DNA from: a virus
Direction: 5' to 3' (one strand)
IMG/VR virus record: IMGVR_UViG_3300029993_000005
Coordinates: 1 to 64,000 of that record
DNA: 64,000 bases
Part shown: positions 30,647-38,421 of the stretch, piece by piece
How the letters are laid out: each line of letters begins with the position of its first letter
Position numbering within the stretch: position 1 is the first letter of the stretch
Position numbers and translations under genes: made by a program
The notes under the pieces: generated by a model
The model's input: the letters and a program-made list of their open reading frames with translations, nothing else
What the model was told of the DNA's origin: nothing
Databases searched by the model: none

Positions 30647-31642
30647 TTAAAAGGCTGGCCCCCAGGATTTCAACAGTATATGTGATCCTGGGAAGGCCTT
30701 GGCAAACAGCGTGACCTCAGAACTAGGCATGACCCAGAACCAGGCTCCACCAGCCATACCACAGGGCTTTTCTTCCACAAATGATAGCTTAGTTTTGAGC
30801 TGGAGTTCAATTAATTTTTTCACCGCGAACGCCACTTGTAGCCATTTGTCCCTAGGCACTTCCTGCCCGTCAGCATGGCGTTTGCTGAGCTTCACAGACT
30901 TGGGGTTGATGCCTATCACAAGCTGGCCGTGAACCACAGGGTAGCCACCAATCGAGTCAACGTTAAACCCATTGGCCTTGAGTGTTTCATAGTGCATGGA
31001 CTTTAGAGCAATCGGTATAACAGGAATTCTGGAGATTACAAAGTCTTTATCCTTCAGCGATTCTAGGTTCTTGCTGTCTTTAGAAAGACGTTCAATAATT
31101 GATGCGGCATCAACAGAAAACAGGGGATCGGCGTCTTCACCCAATAATAATCGTTGGTGCTTTGCTAAACTGGCTTTAGCCTTAACCAATTGTTTGTCGA
31201 TTTCTACTAAGGCCTTCGGCAACTCAGTCACTTCAAGCATAGACTCTTCTATGTCACCTATGAACACACCTTCTCTGAGTGTTGTGAGTTCATTCATATA
31301 TGATTTCAGGACCTTGCCTAGTCCGTGGGGGACCGGAGCCTTGAATAGGAGCTCAAGCTTACGCCTAGCAATCGTTAACTTCTTGAGCTTTAATTCTTTA
31401 GCTACAACTGGTAATGCCGCCAGACTGGCTGCGGATTTTCGCAGTTCAAATCTCAAGTCGGTTAGTGCTGAAACTCTACGTTCTAATTTGGTCCCTATCT
31501 GTGCGTCATCGGGTCCGGCCTTGGACCCGACTTGGAGTAAAGGTATGAGTTTCGTCAACTGCGATTGGTTCTTTGCTGATAAGCCTTGTCGTGCTTGATA
31601 ACGATCAAAATTTGAGTCAACAACCCGTGTCGCGTTTTTCAT
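30647..31642 (-). CDS. Hypothetical protein, 331 aa, helical N-terminal half
   Basis: Residues 1-190 are helical and rich in Leu, Lys and Ala (coiled-coil-like). The C-terminal half carries strands and a GxAGGAWFWVMPS turn. Lysine-rich throughout. Not recognised. It is bounded upstream by a strong terminator (31685-31728). Confidence 0.55.
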   Translation of the reverse strand: MKNATRVVDSNFDRYQARQGLSAKNQSQLTKLIPLLQVGSKAGPDDAQIGTKLERRVSALTDLRFELRKSAASLAALPVVAKELKLKKLTIARRKLELLFKAPVPHGLGKVLKSYMNELTTLREGVFIGDIEESMLEVTELPKALVEIDKQLVKAKASLAKHQRLLLGEDADPLFSVDAASIIERLSKDSKNLESLKDKDFVISRIPVIPIALKSMHYETLKANGFNVDSIGGYPVVHGQLVIGINPKSVKLSKRHADGQEVPRDKWLQVAFAVKKLIELQLKTKLSFVEEKPCGMAGGAWFWVMPSSEVTLFAKAFPGSHILLKSWGPAF

Positions 31643-31684
31643 ACGTTTCTCTAGTGGCTTGTACTAAAATTGAATTCCAAATAA

Positions 31685-31728
31685 AGAATGGGGCCGAACT
31701 CTTGACCTTGAGTAAGCCCCATTCTTTT
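31685..31728 (-). terminator. Strong rho-independent terminator
   Basis: AGAATGGGGC (31685-31694) pairs with GCCCCATTCT (31716-31725), with an inner ACTC/GAGT stem. On the minus strand the stem is followed by TTATTTGG, and on the plus strand by TTTTGTTT, so it may work in both directions. It ends the transcript of the histone-like gene at 31766. Confidence 0.8.
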
Positions 31729-31765
31729 GTTTCCTTCAGTTACCAAACGTATACTGATTCAGCTA

Positions 31766-32191
31766 TTAAATCAAGAAATCGTCCTTGCTGATTTTCTTGA
31801 CCTTGGTTTGCGCCGGAACTTTCGGACCCGGCTTTGTTGCTTGCGGACGGATCTTATTCTCAACTTTACCCTTGGTGTTGGCTACTTTAGCCTTCGGTGC
31901 CGGGGCAGCTTGGACTTTGGCGTTAGCACGAACCTTACGTACCGGCTCGTCATCTTCCTCAGCTGCACGCTTGGCACGCGGACCCTTCGGGGCACCCAGC
32001 TTCTTACCTTGGGTCGTGCCCTTAGCTTCAGCCTTTTCCTTAGCAGCTGCAGCGCGAGCCTTGATGTTTTCAATGCGTTCCGACAGCTTTTCATTCTGAG
32101 CTGTCAGCTTTGCATTTTCACGACTCAGATTTGCGACTACTGCCGCAATGTTCTTTGCTTGTTGCACTACGTTTTCTTGAGACGTTGCCAT
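31766..32191 (-). CDS. Histone-H1-like basic protein with coiled coil, 141 aa
   Basis: Residues 1-45 form a coiled coil (VVANLSRENAKLTAQNEKLS). The rest is a Lys/Ala/Pro-rich tail (KGKKLGAPKGPRAKR-type sequence, KAKVANTKGKVENKI) resembling histone H1 tails and phage/bacterial DNA-compaction proteins. It probably binds DNA without specificity. RBS AAAGGAAATTCAAA at the ATG 32191, preferred over a longer frame. Confidence 0.65.
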   Translation of the reverse strand: MATSQENVVQQAKNIAAVVANLSRENAKLTAQNEKLSERIENIKARAAAAKEKAEAKGTTQGKKLGAPKGPRAKRAAEEDDEPVRKVRANAKVQAAPAPKAKVANTKGKVENKIRPQATKPGPKVPAQTKVKKISKDDFLI

Positions 32192-32253
32192 TTTGAATTT
32201 CCTTTGAGGGAGGGGTTTTAATTGCATGCACGTTTATTGTAATGCACACATAG

Positions 32254-32262
32254 TATTTACTA
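32254..32262 (-). promoter_or_regulatory. TAGTAAATA motif (candidate late promoter)
   Basis: Lies 63 bases before the histone-like gene, in the 32228-32340 intergenic stretch. See the finding on this motif. Confidence 0.35.
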
Positions 32263-32340
32263 CAAGACAAACAATGTTGTTCGAGAAAATAAATTTGTTT
32301 TTAAATCCTCGAACTGAATCATTAAATTACGGTTTGTGCA

Positions 32341-33744
32341 TTATTCGGGAAACGGGTAGATACCAACCAAATCAGTCTGACGGAAACGACGTTTTGCTGT
32401 CGTGGACTTTGGGTGACTCAATGTCGCAAGCATAGCGAACGGCTCTTGACTATCACCACGGACCTCGCAGCGAATACCCGTTGAGTTACCGACCTTGATC
32501 CAGGTGCAACCAACATGAAGGAATGGGCGGAAGAATTCTAGTTCTTTAAACTTGATGCGTGCCTGTGCCTGACTCGGAGTTGGTTCTTCGGCTTCGGCTT
32601 CGCACTCATCTGAACTTTCGTCTCCGTCCTCATCTAGTTCAAGTTCTGAGGAAGGAACTAACGTTAAGCCAGGAGTTAGCACTTGTTCAAAGTCTACCAA
32701 GGTCACCAATGTTTTCGGATGGGTAGCTTCAACTACTACACCATTACCAAACACTTTGTGATAGACGGAGGTCCCAGAGGCCCACCAGGATTCAGGTATA
32801 ACGTCACACATCAAATGCTCAGTGGCATCATTGTCTTCATCGGATTTAGCAAAAGTGTCGTCAACCCAAACTGAGTGCCATTCGCAATAAGGATCAAAAT
32901 CAAGATCAACAATTAGACCAAGAAGTTCTCCACTAGACTTGTCTCTGGCTGCCATATCAACCGCGAACTTTACACCGTTGTGGACCAAGGACACGCACTT
33001 GCCGTTTTTGTAGACGACATCACTGATCACGGGTTTCTGGTTGGCTACTGTGACTGTGCAACTAGTCTGGTCCACGCTAGACCGGCTCTTCTTTGTTTTC
33101 TTGGTCGATTTTATAGCAGTCTTTGACAACAGATTAGAGATCTTGGCTTTATCAATTTCAGCATCAGTGGCTAAACTCAAGTGTTCTTTAAGAACGTAAC
33201 TTGTCTTATCTGAAAAGTTTAAGCGAATGTCCAAATCACTGGAAAACGGAAACTCCACCACTTGACCGGTACCATATTGAGGATGACTGTACCAATCACC
33301 GGGCCTGAAGTCCGGCAGTTTAACTTTTTCAGGAAATTCTACAAGCTGACTATTATTGACGACGCTCCCTGCCTTATTGACATCTGACCTAAGTGCTGGA
33401 GTAAGATCAGAAATCTCAACTAGATATTTCCCATCCAGAAAACTCAACCACGCATGGTTAGGATCGCAGTCTTGAACTGATAGCGCCTGTCCAGGCCCCC
33501 GTTTGGGATGAATGTACCAAGCACAAGCAATAATGCGAATATCTGGTTGATTTTTGGCCTGTGCTTTTTTCGCAGCCTCAATAGACTTGCGGGTCGGAAA
33601 CTGAAATGCAAGGGCCTTTACCTTATCCTGCTTTTGTTGATCGCTTACAGCCTGCGTGTCCAGTGTGAGCTTGTCCCCATCCCCACCTTTTGGCTTCAGT
33701 TTAGAACTACGATCAGTATCTTGCACAACATTAGATTTTGCCAT
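32341..33744 (-). CDS. Large hypothetical protein, 467 aa, repeated SH3-like modules
   Basis: Three places show the same short pattern of a Trp/Tyr strand followed by G-x-G-Q/V: WYIHPKRGPGQALSV (about 95), WYSHPQYGTGQVVEF (about 180) and VYHKVFGNGVVVEA (about 365), suggesting repeated SH3-like barrels. Between them are basic and acidic linkers, including an acidic run near 400. It could bind DNA or virion partners. The ATG at 33744 is chosen because the longer frame translates the leader. Confidence 0.55.
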   Translation of the reverse strand: MAKSNVVQDTDRSSKLKPKGGDGDKLTLDTQAVSDQQKQDKVKALAFQFPTRKSIEAAKKAQAKNQPDIRIIACAWYIHPKRGPGQALSVQDCDPNHAWLSFLDGKYLVEISDLTPALRSDVNKAGSVVNNSQLVEFPEKVKLPDFRPGDWYSHPQYGTGQVVEFPFSSDLDIRLNFSDKTSYVLKEHLSLATDAEIDKAKISNLLSKTAIKSTKKTKKSRSSVDQTSCTVTVANQKPVISDVVYKNGKCVSLVHNGVKFAVDMAARDKSSGELLGLIVDLDFDPYCEWHSVWVDDTFAKSDEDNDATEHLMCDVIPESWWASGTSVYHKVFGNGVVVEATHPKTLVTLVDFEQVLTPGLTLVPSSELELDEDGDESSDECEAEAEEPTPSQAQARIKFKELEFFRPFLHVGCTWIKVGNSTGIRCEVRGDSQEPFAMLATLSHPKSTTAKRRFRQTDLVGIYPFPE

Positions 33745-33767
33745 TCTTTTGCACTCTTCAATTGCCG

Positions 33768-33797
33768 GACATTCGATAGGGAGCCCGGCTAGCCCTT
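33768..33797 (-). repeat. Shared 5' leader element, copy 1
   Basis: The 20 bases GACATTCGATAGGGAGCCCG (plus strand), then a near-copy of GCTAGCCCTT, lie about 25-50 bases before the ATG at 33744 and again before the ATG at 34192 (copy 2, 34213-34243). On the mRNA it reads GGGCTCCCTATCGAATGTC. It may be a common operator or mRNA element. Confidence 0.7.
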
Positions 33798-33808
33798 TGA
33801 AATTAAGA

Positions 33809-34192
33809 CTATACGTGTTTACGATTACTGAACACGATGATGGACCCATTCTTGCCGTACTTATGAACAGAAGCTGTGTGGTTGTCACCAAATGTTACGA
33901 CCTTTATGTCCAAGACACCGCACTTATTACGTTCGATGGGGAACCCGCCCTTCCACCATTTGCTGGTTGAATACTTATTAATTCGCATCAACCGGGCGAT
34001 AACTTTCGAACGTTTGCTTGCCACGACCACGGACACCAGTGTGCGTGATTCGTTGGATTCCCTCTGCAGCCATGCGGTAACCGGATGTAACCCGGCTTCT
34101 CGGGCTAACAAAAAGGCCCGACCTACGACATCGGTTTCAAAGCCGATGCTCTGTAATCGGGTGGGAATTGCTGGCCTGTATTTTTGCATCAT
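33809..34192 (-). CDS. Hypothetical protein, 127 aa
   Basis: Starts MMQKYRPAIPTRLQSIGFET, then a basic helical middle (SKRSKVIARLMRINKYSTSK) and strands at the end. Not recognised. GGAGTACGA precedes the ATG at 34192. It is preceded by copy 2 of the shared leader element. Confidence 0.55.
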   Translation of the reverse strand: MMQKYRPAIPTRLQSIGFETDVVGRAFLLAREAGLHPVTAWLQRESNESRTLVSVVVASKRSKVIARLMRINKYSTSKWWKGGFPIERNKCGVLDIKVVTFGDNHTASVHKYGKNGSIIVFSNRKHV

Positions 34193-34212
34193 TCGTACTC
34201 CGTGGTATGCCT

Positions 34213-34243
34213 GACATTCGATAGGGAGCCCGACTAAGCCCTT
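34213..34243 (-). repeat. Shared 5' leader element, copy 2
   Basis: Copy of the element at 33768-33797; the first 20 bases are identical, then it diverges (ACTAAGCCCTT). It sits 21-51 bases upstream of the ATG at 34192. Confidence 0.7.
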
Positions 34244-34333
34244 GTACATTATTTACGAGCATATCAAAATCAAGAAATTGTTGTCAGGAAGTTGCGTAAC
34301 CAATTTTCATCAACGAGCTATGAAAGTGGGGGT

Positions 34334-35557
34334 TCAGCCCTTAACGCAGAGTACTTGTTTCAGCGTAGCCTTGATTTCTACCAATTCCGATTGTGCCTCC
34401 ATAACATCATCAATATTTTTATAAGCACCTGGAATTTCGTCCAACACGCTACTATCTTTTTTGCATTCAACACCGGCTGTTTGTGTAGCAATATCGGCTA
34501 ACGAAAAACTACGTTTTGCTTGCCCGCGAGACATGACGCGACCGGCCCCATGACTGCAAGAACAATAAGCTGCTTCATGTCCCTTACCACAGACAATGAA
34601 AGAACGGGCACCCATGGATCCAGGAATGATACCCAGTTGACCTTTGTACGCACCTACAGCACCTTTGCGGGTGATCCATAGAGGGCGTCCACCAAATTCC
34701 TCTTTAGACAGAAAGTTATGATGGCAGTTTACGGCTTCGTTCACCAAAGTGAAAGGTTTAATTGTGCGCTCAACAGCGGACAAAACAAGCATCAGCATGA
34801 GGTCACGATTCAGCTTCGCGTATTCTTGGCTCCACAGCATGGCTTCAACGTACTCATCAAATAGCTCGGTGCCCTCAGCGAACCAGGAAAGATCCTTGTC
34901 TGGCAAATTGACGTGCTGCCTGTACAGCTCTTCTTTTGCCAAGTTGGTCGCGGCCTCACCCACGGTCTTGCCAACATTACGACTACCCGAATGCAACATC
35001 ACCCACACATTTTGGTTTTCATCCACGCACAACTCGATGAAATGATTGCCACCACCCAAAGTACCTAACTGCATGTTCATACGAGCTTCGTCAAAACGTT
35101 TGATACGTTTCATGATACGAATTGAGGGAAATCTAGATAACAGTTCCGCACGACGACGGCTGAGTTCCATGCCGACTAAACCTTGATGACGCAGGTGAAT
35201 ATCCCGTTGATGGTAGCTAAAACCTACAGGTACATCGCGTTCGATTTGATGACGGACACCAACCAAACTATCAGGAAGGTCAGAGGCCTTAAGTGACGTC
35301 TGTACAGCACACATGCCGCATCCGATGTCGACTCCAACAGCTGCGGGTATAACTGCCCCAGTCAGAGGTATAACGGAACCAACAGTTGCACCCATACCAA
35401 AGTGTACATCAGGCATCACCGCAACGTGTCCACCAAGAATAGGCAGGTTTGACACGTTGCGTAATTGATCAAGGGCCGTCTGTTCCACGGGCATATTGCC
35501 CGTCCACAGTTTGATTTTACCGCCAAACATTTGCTCATAAACTTCGTTCTGTTGCAT
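34334..35557 (-). CDS. rtcB: RtcB-type RNA ligase
   Basis: Joins RNA 2',3'-cyclic phosphate or 3'-phosphate ends to 5'-OH ends with GTP and Mn2+. The 407 residues carry the metal-binding MPDVHFGMG (48-56), VGVDIGCGMCAV with the conserved Cys (74-85), GTLGGGNHFIE, HSGSRNVG and the guanylylated His in SHGAGRVMSR. The length matches the short RtcB form of E. coli. In phages it can repair tRNAs or rRNA cut by host anticodon nucleases. The promoter at 35621-35648 is directly upstream. Confidence 0.95.
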   Translation of the reverse strand: MQQNEVYEQMFGGKIKLWTGNMPVEQTALDQLRNVSNLPILGGHVAVMPDVHFGMGATVGSVIPLTGAVIPAAVGVDIGCGMCAVQTSLKASDLPDSLVGVRHQIERDVPVGFSYHQRDIHLRHQGLVGMELSRRRAELLSRFPSIRIMKRIKRFDEARMNMQLGTLGGGNHFIELCVDENQNVWVMLHSGSRNVGKTVGEAATNLAKEELYRQHVNLPDKDLSWFAEGTELFDEYVEAMLWSQEYAKLNRDLMLMLVLSAVERTIKPFTLVNEAVNCHHNFLSKEEFGGRPLWITRKGAVGAYKGQLGIIPGSMGARSFIVCGKGHEAAYCSCSHGAGRVMSRGQAKRSFSLADIATQTAGVECKKDSSVLDEIPGAYKNIDDVMEAQSELVEIKATLKQVLCVKG

Positions 35558-35620
35558 AATAATCCTCTATTTAGTGATCGGAGTATTTTTACTGCTAGTT
35601 TTAATTACTTAACTTGGTCT

Positions 35621-35648
35621 AGTGTACACCAAGTCTTTCCACTGACAG
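35621..35648 (-). promoter_or_regulatory. Promoter upstream of rtcB
   Basis: CTGTCA (35643-35648), 16 bases, TACACT (35621-35626). The flanking sequence AACATTAAA...GTGGAAAG is shared with the region at 36749-36775, so the two may form a second promoter family. Confidence 0.5.
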
Positions 35649-35687
35649 ATATTTAATGTTGGAGCCTAAATTAAAGATCCGTCAGTC

Positions 35688-36182
35688 TTATTTACGATCA
35701 GGAAACAGCTTGGAATTAGTATCAATAATTAGGTCGACTGCGTCTACTGGGACTTCCATTTGCGTGCTGATTTCTTGTTTGGTTGCTTGAGAAACCCACA
35801 TAGAACGCATACGGCCTATGATTTGGTCAAAGGTTTTGCCTTGGTCTTTACCATCAATCAGATGCTGTTCTACCTTACGTGTTTCAGTCTCAATACCATA
35901 CCAATATTTTAGAAGCATGGACCGGTTGGTACTTACCCACTCAGCAACAGATGCTAAGTCCTGATGCGACATACCTTTTGGGATTTTAGTTAAGGCTTCT
36001 GGATGTGGTGCTATGGACAACGACATGTTCAGACTATTGTTTTTGAAATCTGTCGTAGCTTGTGCAACCTTAATACGCGGTACCTTTTTGTTTGATGGTG
36101 CGTCACTGATCATAACAGCCAAGGGCAGACCCGTATCATTTCTTGATAGTCTGGACATGCCGGTTATTTCATGTTTGCTCAT
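35688..36182 (-). CDS. DUF4160-like protein, 164 aa, tandem copy
   Basis: Starts MSKHEITGMSRLSRNDTGLP. Shares the sequence MSKHEIxGMSxLxxxxTGLPLAVMxxxAPxNKKxPxxKIA and ...VAxWVxxNRSxLLKYWYGI with 36202-36702, and the core (GLPLAVMI, VAEWVSTNRSMLLKYW) with 10943-11296. Function unknown. The ATG at 36182 has GCGGAAAATAAA. Confidence 0.65.
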   Translation of the reverse strand: MSKHEITGMSRLSRNDTGLPLAVMISDAPSNKKVPRIKVAQATTDFKNNSLNMSLSIAPHPEALTKIPKGMSHQDLASVAEWVSTNRSMLLKYWYGIETETRKVEQHLIDGKDQGKTFDQIIGRMRSMWVSQATKQEISTQMEVPVDAVDLIIDTNSKLFPDRK

Positions 36183-36201
36183 TTTATTTTCCGCACACCA
36201 G

Positions 36202-36702
36202 TTATTTACGAACAGGAAACAAAGCTCGATTTCGTTTAACGATAAGCTCAACAGCCTGAATATTTATTTTAGCTAAAGCTGCCCGGGCCTGCGGCGTCAA
36301 AGATAGGTTCCACGCAGTACGTAACAGGTCTAAGGTAGTGTCAAAGGGCACACCGTAGTCTTTGTTCGAAATAAGCAAATTCTGTACAGTAATGCTGTCC
36401 GTGGTTATACCATACCAATATTTCAGGAGTAGCGAGCGATTCGACACAACCCAATTCGCAACTTTTCTAACGTCGCTAGCTTTAAACTTTATGCCTACAG
36501 GTGGGTCCATCAATTTTTTAGGCTCAAGACTAATAGACAATGAAAAATTCGGGCCTTTGTCGACTAAGCCGTCAGTGGAGTGTGCGATCTTGACGCTAGG
36601 GTCTTTCTTATTTTGAGGTGCTGCGCGAACCATCACAGCAAGAGGCAATCCTGTATGCTGTTGGGCCAGATTCGACATACCAAATATTTCATGCTTGCTC
36701 AT
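36202..36702 (-). CDS. DUF4160-like protein, 166 aa, tandem copy
   Basis: Tandem paralogue of 35688-36182; the two end alike (NIQAVELIVKRNRALFPVRK against VDAVDLIIDTNSKLFPDRK). The additional C-terminal 40 residues are absent from 10943-11296. AAAGGA precedes the ATG at 36702. Promoter-like sequence at 36749-36775. Confidence 0.65.
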   Translation of the reverse strand: MSKHEIFGMSNLAQQHTGLPLAVMVRAAPQNKKDPSVKIAHSTDGLVDKGPNFSLSISLEPKKLMDPPVGIKFKASDVRKVANWVVSNRSLLLKYWYGITTDSITVQNLLISNKDYGVPFDTTLDLLRTAWNLSLTPQARAALAKINIQAVELIVKRNRALFPVRK

Positions 36703-36748
36703 TTTCATTCCTTTGACTGGGACTTAGCCACTAACTATTTGACTCTAT

Positions 36749-36775
36749 CCTATACTAAGACTTTTCCACTAGCAA
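36749..36775 (-). promoter_or_regulatory. Possible promoter for the DUF4160-like pair
   Basis: TTGCTA (36770-36775) and TATAGG (36749-36754), a 15-base spacer (17 if TAGGAT is used). Shares AACATTAAA...GTGGAAAAG with the rtcB promoter. Confidence 0.4.
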
Positions 36776-36798
36776 GACTTTAATGTTGGCCCCAACAG

Positions 36799-36831
36799 GG
36801 GGTTGCTTTTCGTGACCTATAAAGCAACCCC
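36799..36831 (-). terminator. 11-bp hairpin after the GyrA-like gene
   Basis: GGGGTTGCTTT (36799-36809) pairs with AAAGCAACCCC (36821-36831), loop 11 bases, 9 bases after the stop. Probably a terminator or 3' structure; the downstream sequence is not U-rich. Confidence 0.55.
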
Positions 36832-36839
36832 ATCCAGAT

Positions 36840-38369
36840 TTAAATAACTTTGAGCTTACGTGTATCCTTGTTGGCCTGGAACGAACGATCTTTTAGAATC
36901 GCTGCCTTTACCTCAGCCAAGTCCAGCAGGACCTTGGATCGGGGTCGTTTAAGCCATTCATCCAGTTGCTTCAAAACTAATCGCTGTTCTTTCAGCTTGA
37001 GCTTAAGTACCTCTTGATCCAGTTTTGAAAGTTGCCTGACCCTGAGTTCAAGAATCTGCTTTGCCTGATCCCCATCGATTTCTAGATTCTTGGTGAGGAA
37101 CATATCAGGGTCCTTTGCTCGCAGGGCCTTGACTATGATATCAAGTTTATCACAGGCATAAATCAAGAGTTCCGAATAAGCAATAGCTGCTCGTTGCTTA
37201 GTCTGCCTGTAGGCCAAACTCTTGCGTTCCAACTCGATACGCATTACCAGCCACTGCTTAAGCAACTCAGGTACAGACAGTGCAAGAAACTCAGTCTTGA
37301 ACGTGGTGACGCCATCCAGGATCTGGGCCTTACGTTTCGTCACATTGAGTTTGAAACTCACGCTCTTGCGGGTAGCCAGCCTAATCTTTTCCACATATTT
37401 CTCAAACTGCGTCAGATTGTACGCCGGTTTGCATTCAATGGTAAGCGTGGCTGAACCCTTCGAATTGAAGCATCGTAGAGTCTCAGGCATAGCCCGAACC
37501 TTCTCTACAAATTTCTGTAGGTTGGTGCCCGGAGGCCAGTCATTGATTATCAGTTTCTTGCGGTCTAGTTCTACTTGAAGTTCGGACTCGAACTTAACTT
37601 GGGTCTCGCTGCCGGTGAAAAGCCCCATCCACCCTTTTTTGTTCTCCGGAGTCTTGAGTAATTGACCACCCCATTTGTGCGCAAACTTCAGGGTTCGTGC
37701 ATAATCCGTTGGGGCCAGCACTTCACCTTTGAGCATGCGTTCTAGAATCAGAATTACGGAGTCCGGGGTAAAAGTAGGAATCAATGTCGTGATGCCAACG
37801 CCAATTCCTTCGCCACCATTAAGAATTACATTAGGCAATTGAGCGGGTAGTGTTACAGGCTCCACTTCTTTGTTATCGTAGTTAGGTACAAAGCTAGTGA
37901 CGGATGCATGTAGGTAATTGGGATCAAAGAATGTTTGCCCGTATGCTGATAATTGCATGTTCGTGTAGCGCATGGCCGCCGCACCATCAACCATGTTACC
38001 CCAGTTACCTTTTCCGTAGAACACAGAAGTTGGGTGGTTGACCATGGTGGTTATAGCATCGCTAATTGACTTGTCGCCATGTGGATGATATCGACCTAGT
38101 ACAACGCCTACAATACGAGCTGTCTTTTCAAACGATGAAAAAGCTTCCTTTGCCGTCCCATACATATTGCGGCGCTGTACAGGTTTAAGCCCGTCATACA
38201 TATCAGGTACAGAGCGGTCTAGATTAACAGAGATTGCATAGGTAGTCATACGACTACGACCAAAATCTCTTAACGTGGAAGATTTAATGTCATTGTCTTT
38301 TGTGGGCACCAAATCTGCAGAACTTACGGTTTTACGTGATTTCGTCGTAATTCGACGTTTGGCTATCAT
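36840..38369 (-). CDS. Type II DNA topoisomerase subunit A (GyrA/ParC), no C-terminal domain
   Basis: Cuts and rejoins DNA together with the B subunit, so the pair can relax or decatenate DNA. Motifs: SVPDMYDGLKPVQRRNMYG (about 54-72), RYHPHGDKSISDAI (about 92-105), the catalytic Tyr in AAMRYTNMQLS (Tyr135) and a coiled-coil/gate domain up to the end. It stops at 509 residues, so the beta-pinwheel domain needed for negative supercoiling by gyrase is missing; a topoisomerase IV- or T4-like activity is more likely. The ATG at 38369 has AAGGAATAAG. It follows the B subunit at 38422. Confidence 0.9.
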   Translation of the reverse strand: MIAKRRITTKSRKTVSSADLVPTKDNDIKSSTLRDFGRSRMTTYAISVNLDRSVPDMYDGLKPVQRRNMYGTAKEAFSSFEKTARIVGVVLGRYHPHGDKSISDAITTMVNHPTSVFYGKGNWGNMVDGAAAMRYTNMQLSAYGQTFFDPNYLHASVTSFVPNYDNKEVEPVTLPAQLPNVILNGGEGIGVGITTLIPTFTPDSVILILERMLKGEVLAPTDYARTLKFAHKWGGQLLKTPENKKGWMGLFTGSETQVKFESELQVELDRKKLIINDWPPGTNLQKFVEKVRAMPETLRCFNSKGSATLTIECKPAYNLTQFEKYVEKIRLATRKSVSFKLNVTKRKAQILDGVTTFKTEFLALSVPELLKQWLVMRIELERKSLAYRQTKQRAAIAYSELLIYACDKLDIIVKALRAKDPDMFLTKNLEIDGDQAKQILELRVRQLSKLDQEVLKLKLKEQRLVLKQLDEWLKRPRSKVLLDLAEVKAAILKDRSFQANKDTRKLKVI

Positions 38370-38421
38370 CTTATTCCTTGTTGATTTGGGCTGGGGCTTG
38401 AACTTCAATCAGTCAGCAGAC

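Noticed and set aside
31727-32221. Plus-strand 164-residue frame over the histone-like gene
   Set aside because: Opposite-strand shadow of a low-complexity, Lys/Ala-rich gene; such genes leave long open frames on the other strand.
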